Assembly (NCBI GenBank): GCA_030741455.1
Contig: JASLVI010000069.1
Coordinates: forward strand, 1 to 7,222
Source: Candidatus Poseidoniaceae archaeon
GTDB taxonomy: Archaea; Thermoplasmatota; Poseidoniia; Poseidoniales; Poseidoniaceae
DNA length: 7,222 nucleotides
Direction of reading: 5' to 3'
A program made the position numbers and the translations under genes. This document shows positions 7,015-7,222 of the stretch, in pieces; the first letter of the stretch is position 1; every line of letters begins with the position of its first letter. A model generated the notes under the pieces. The model was not told the origin of the DNA. It saw only the letters and a list, made by a program, of their open reading frames with translations, and did no database searches.

Positions 7015-7020
7015 TCACCT
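7015..7020 (-). promoter_or_regulatory. Ribosome binding site AGGTGA for the SAP-repeat gene
   Basis: Read on the minus strand, AGGTGA matches the archaeal 16S 3' end and lies 4 nt before the ATG at 7010. It decides between that ATG and the GTG at 7013. Confidence 0.7.
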
Positions 7021-7042
7021 ATCCTCGGTTGTTTCCTTACAG

Positions 7043-7056
7043 TATATGTGGTTTCG
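7043..7056 (-). promoter_or_regulatory. Candidate archaeal promoter (BRE plus TATA-like box) for the SAP-repeat gene
   Basis: On the minus strand the sequence reads CGAAACCACATATA: a purine-rich BRE-like CGAAA followed by a CATATA box. A start about 25 bp downstream would fall near 7021, leaving a leader of roughly 10 nt that just contains the AGGTGA site. Order and spacing fit archaeal promoters, but the TATA element is short. Confidence 0.45.
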
Positions 7057-7180
7057 CTGTCGAATTAGCATCAATGAGGCGATTTCTCCCGAGAATTTAC
7101 TATGCGAGATTCCTTCCTTTTTCACTAAATTCGGCTAAACCTTCAAACACGTTCGACGAGCAGGAGTTGTTGGTGATGAA

Positions 7181-7222
7181 ATGGTATCGGCTGAAAAAAC
7201 GGCAAGGTCCATGCTAAAACAG
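7181..7222 (+). CDS. Possible start of a plus-strand gene, 3' end outside window
   Basis: ATG at 7181 opens a frame of 14 codons that runs off the window (MVSAEKTARSMLKQ). GGTGAT at 7172-7177, 3 nt before the ATG, is a full match to the archaeal anti-Shine-Dalgarno and resembles the spacing before the other genes here. The frame has a stop at 7136 and no earlier ATG, GTG or TTG after it. It would be divergent from the SAP-repeat gene, with about 170 bp between the two starts. No clear TATA box was found for it. Too little protein is visible to name a family. Confidence 0.45.
   Translation, partial: MVSAEKTARSMLKQ

Noticed and set aside
7029..7217. 62-aa plus-strand open frame at the right end
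   Set aside because: It starts at TTG inside the promoter region of the minus-strand gene without a ribosome binding site, and it competes with the better supported ATG at 7181.

Overview
The window looks like chromosomal DNA of a mesophilic euryarchaeon. The strongest evidence is a multi-OB-fold replication protein A (RPA) with an archaeal-type CX2CX8CX2H zinc knuckle, followed with a 4-bp overlap by an RPA-associated protein that ends in a winged helix. Ribosome binding sites of the type GAGGTG, GGAGGT and AGGTGA precede several starts, and one candidate BRE/TATA promoter is visible. Moderate base composition, split FlaJ/TadB-like membrane proteins and a SAP-repeat protein would fit the marine Thermoplasmatota (Poseidoniia, Marine Group II/III). 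That placement is inference from gene content and not from a marker gene.

Layout: (1) 1-2276, plus strand: RPA, whose start lies outside the window, then the RPA-associated protein, translationally coupled. (2) 2277-2334: the longest gap in the plus-strand cluster, 58 bp, with a 13-bp dyad at the upstream stop codon and a small hairpin over the weak ribosome binding site of the next gene. (3) 2335-5265, plus strand: a tightly packed four-gene run made of a 117-aa soluble protein vaguely like small phage-tail proteins, two separate FlaJ/TadB-type (T2SSF) membrane proteins and a FlaI/TadA/CpaF-type secretion ATPase. (4) 5259-7010, minus strand: a 583-aa protein with three N-terminal SAP-like repeats, a long acidic linker and a helical C-terminal half; its end overlaps the end of the ATPase gene by 7 bp. 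(5) 7014-7222: a short divergent intergenic region with a candidate promoter for the minus-strand gene and the first 14 codons of a possible plus-strand gene that leaves the window.

How the genes may work together: RPA and its partner bind and protect single-stranded DNA in replication and repair. The two T2SSF proteins and the ATPase form the motor and inner-membrane platform of a type IV filament or Tad-like machine, but there is no pilin, prepilin peptidase or FlaH homologue in the window, so only the motor core is present. The small 2335 protein is spaced as a member of the motor operon. The SAP-repeat protein is probably a nucleic-acid-binding protein of unknown role. No RNA genes, CRISPR arrays, insertion sequences or long repeats were seen.
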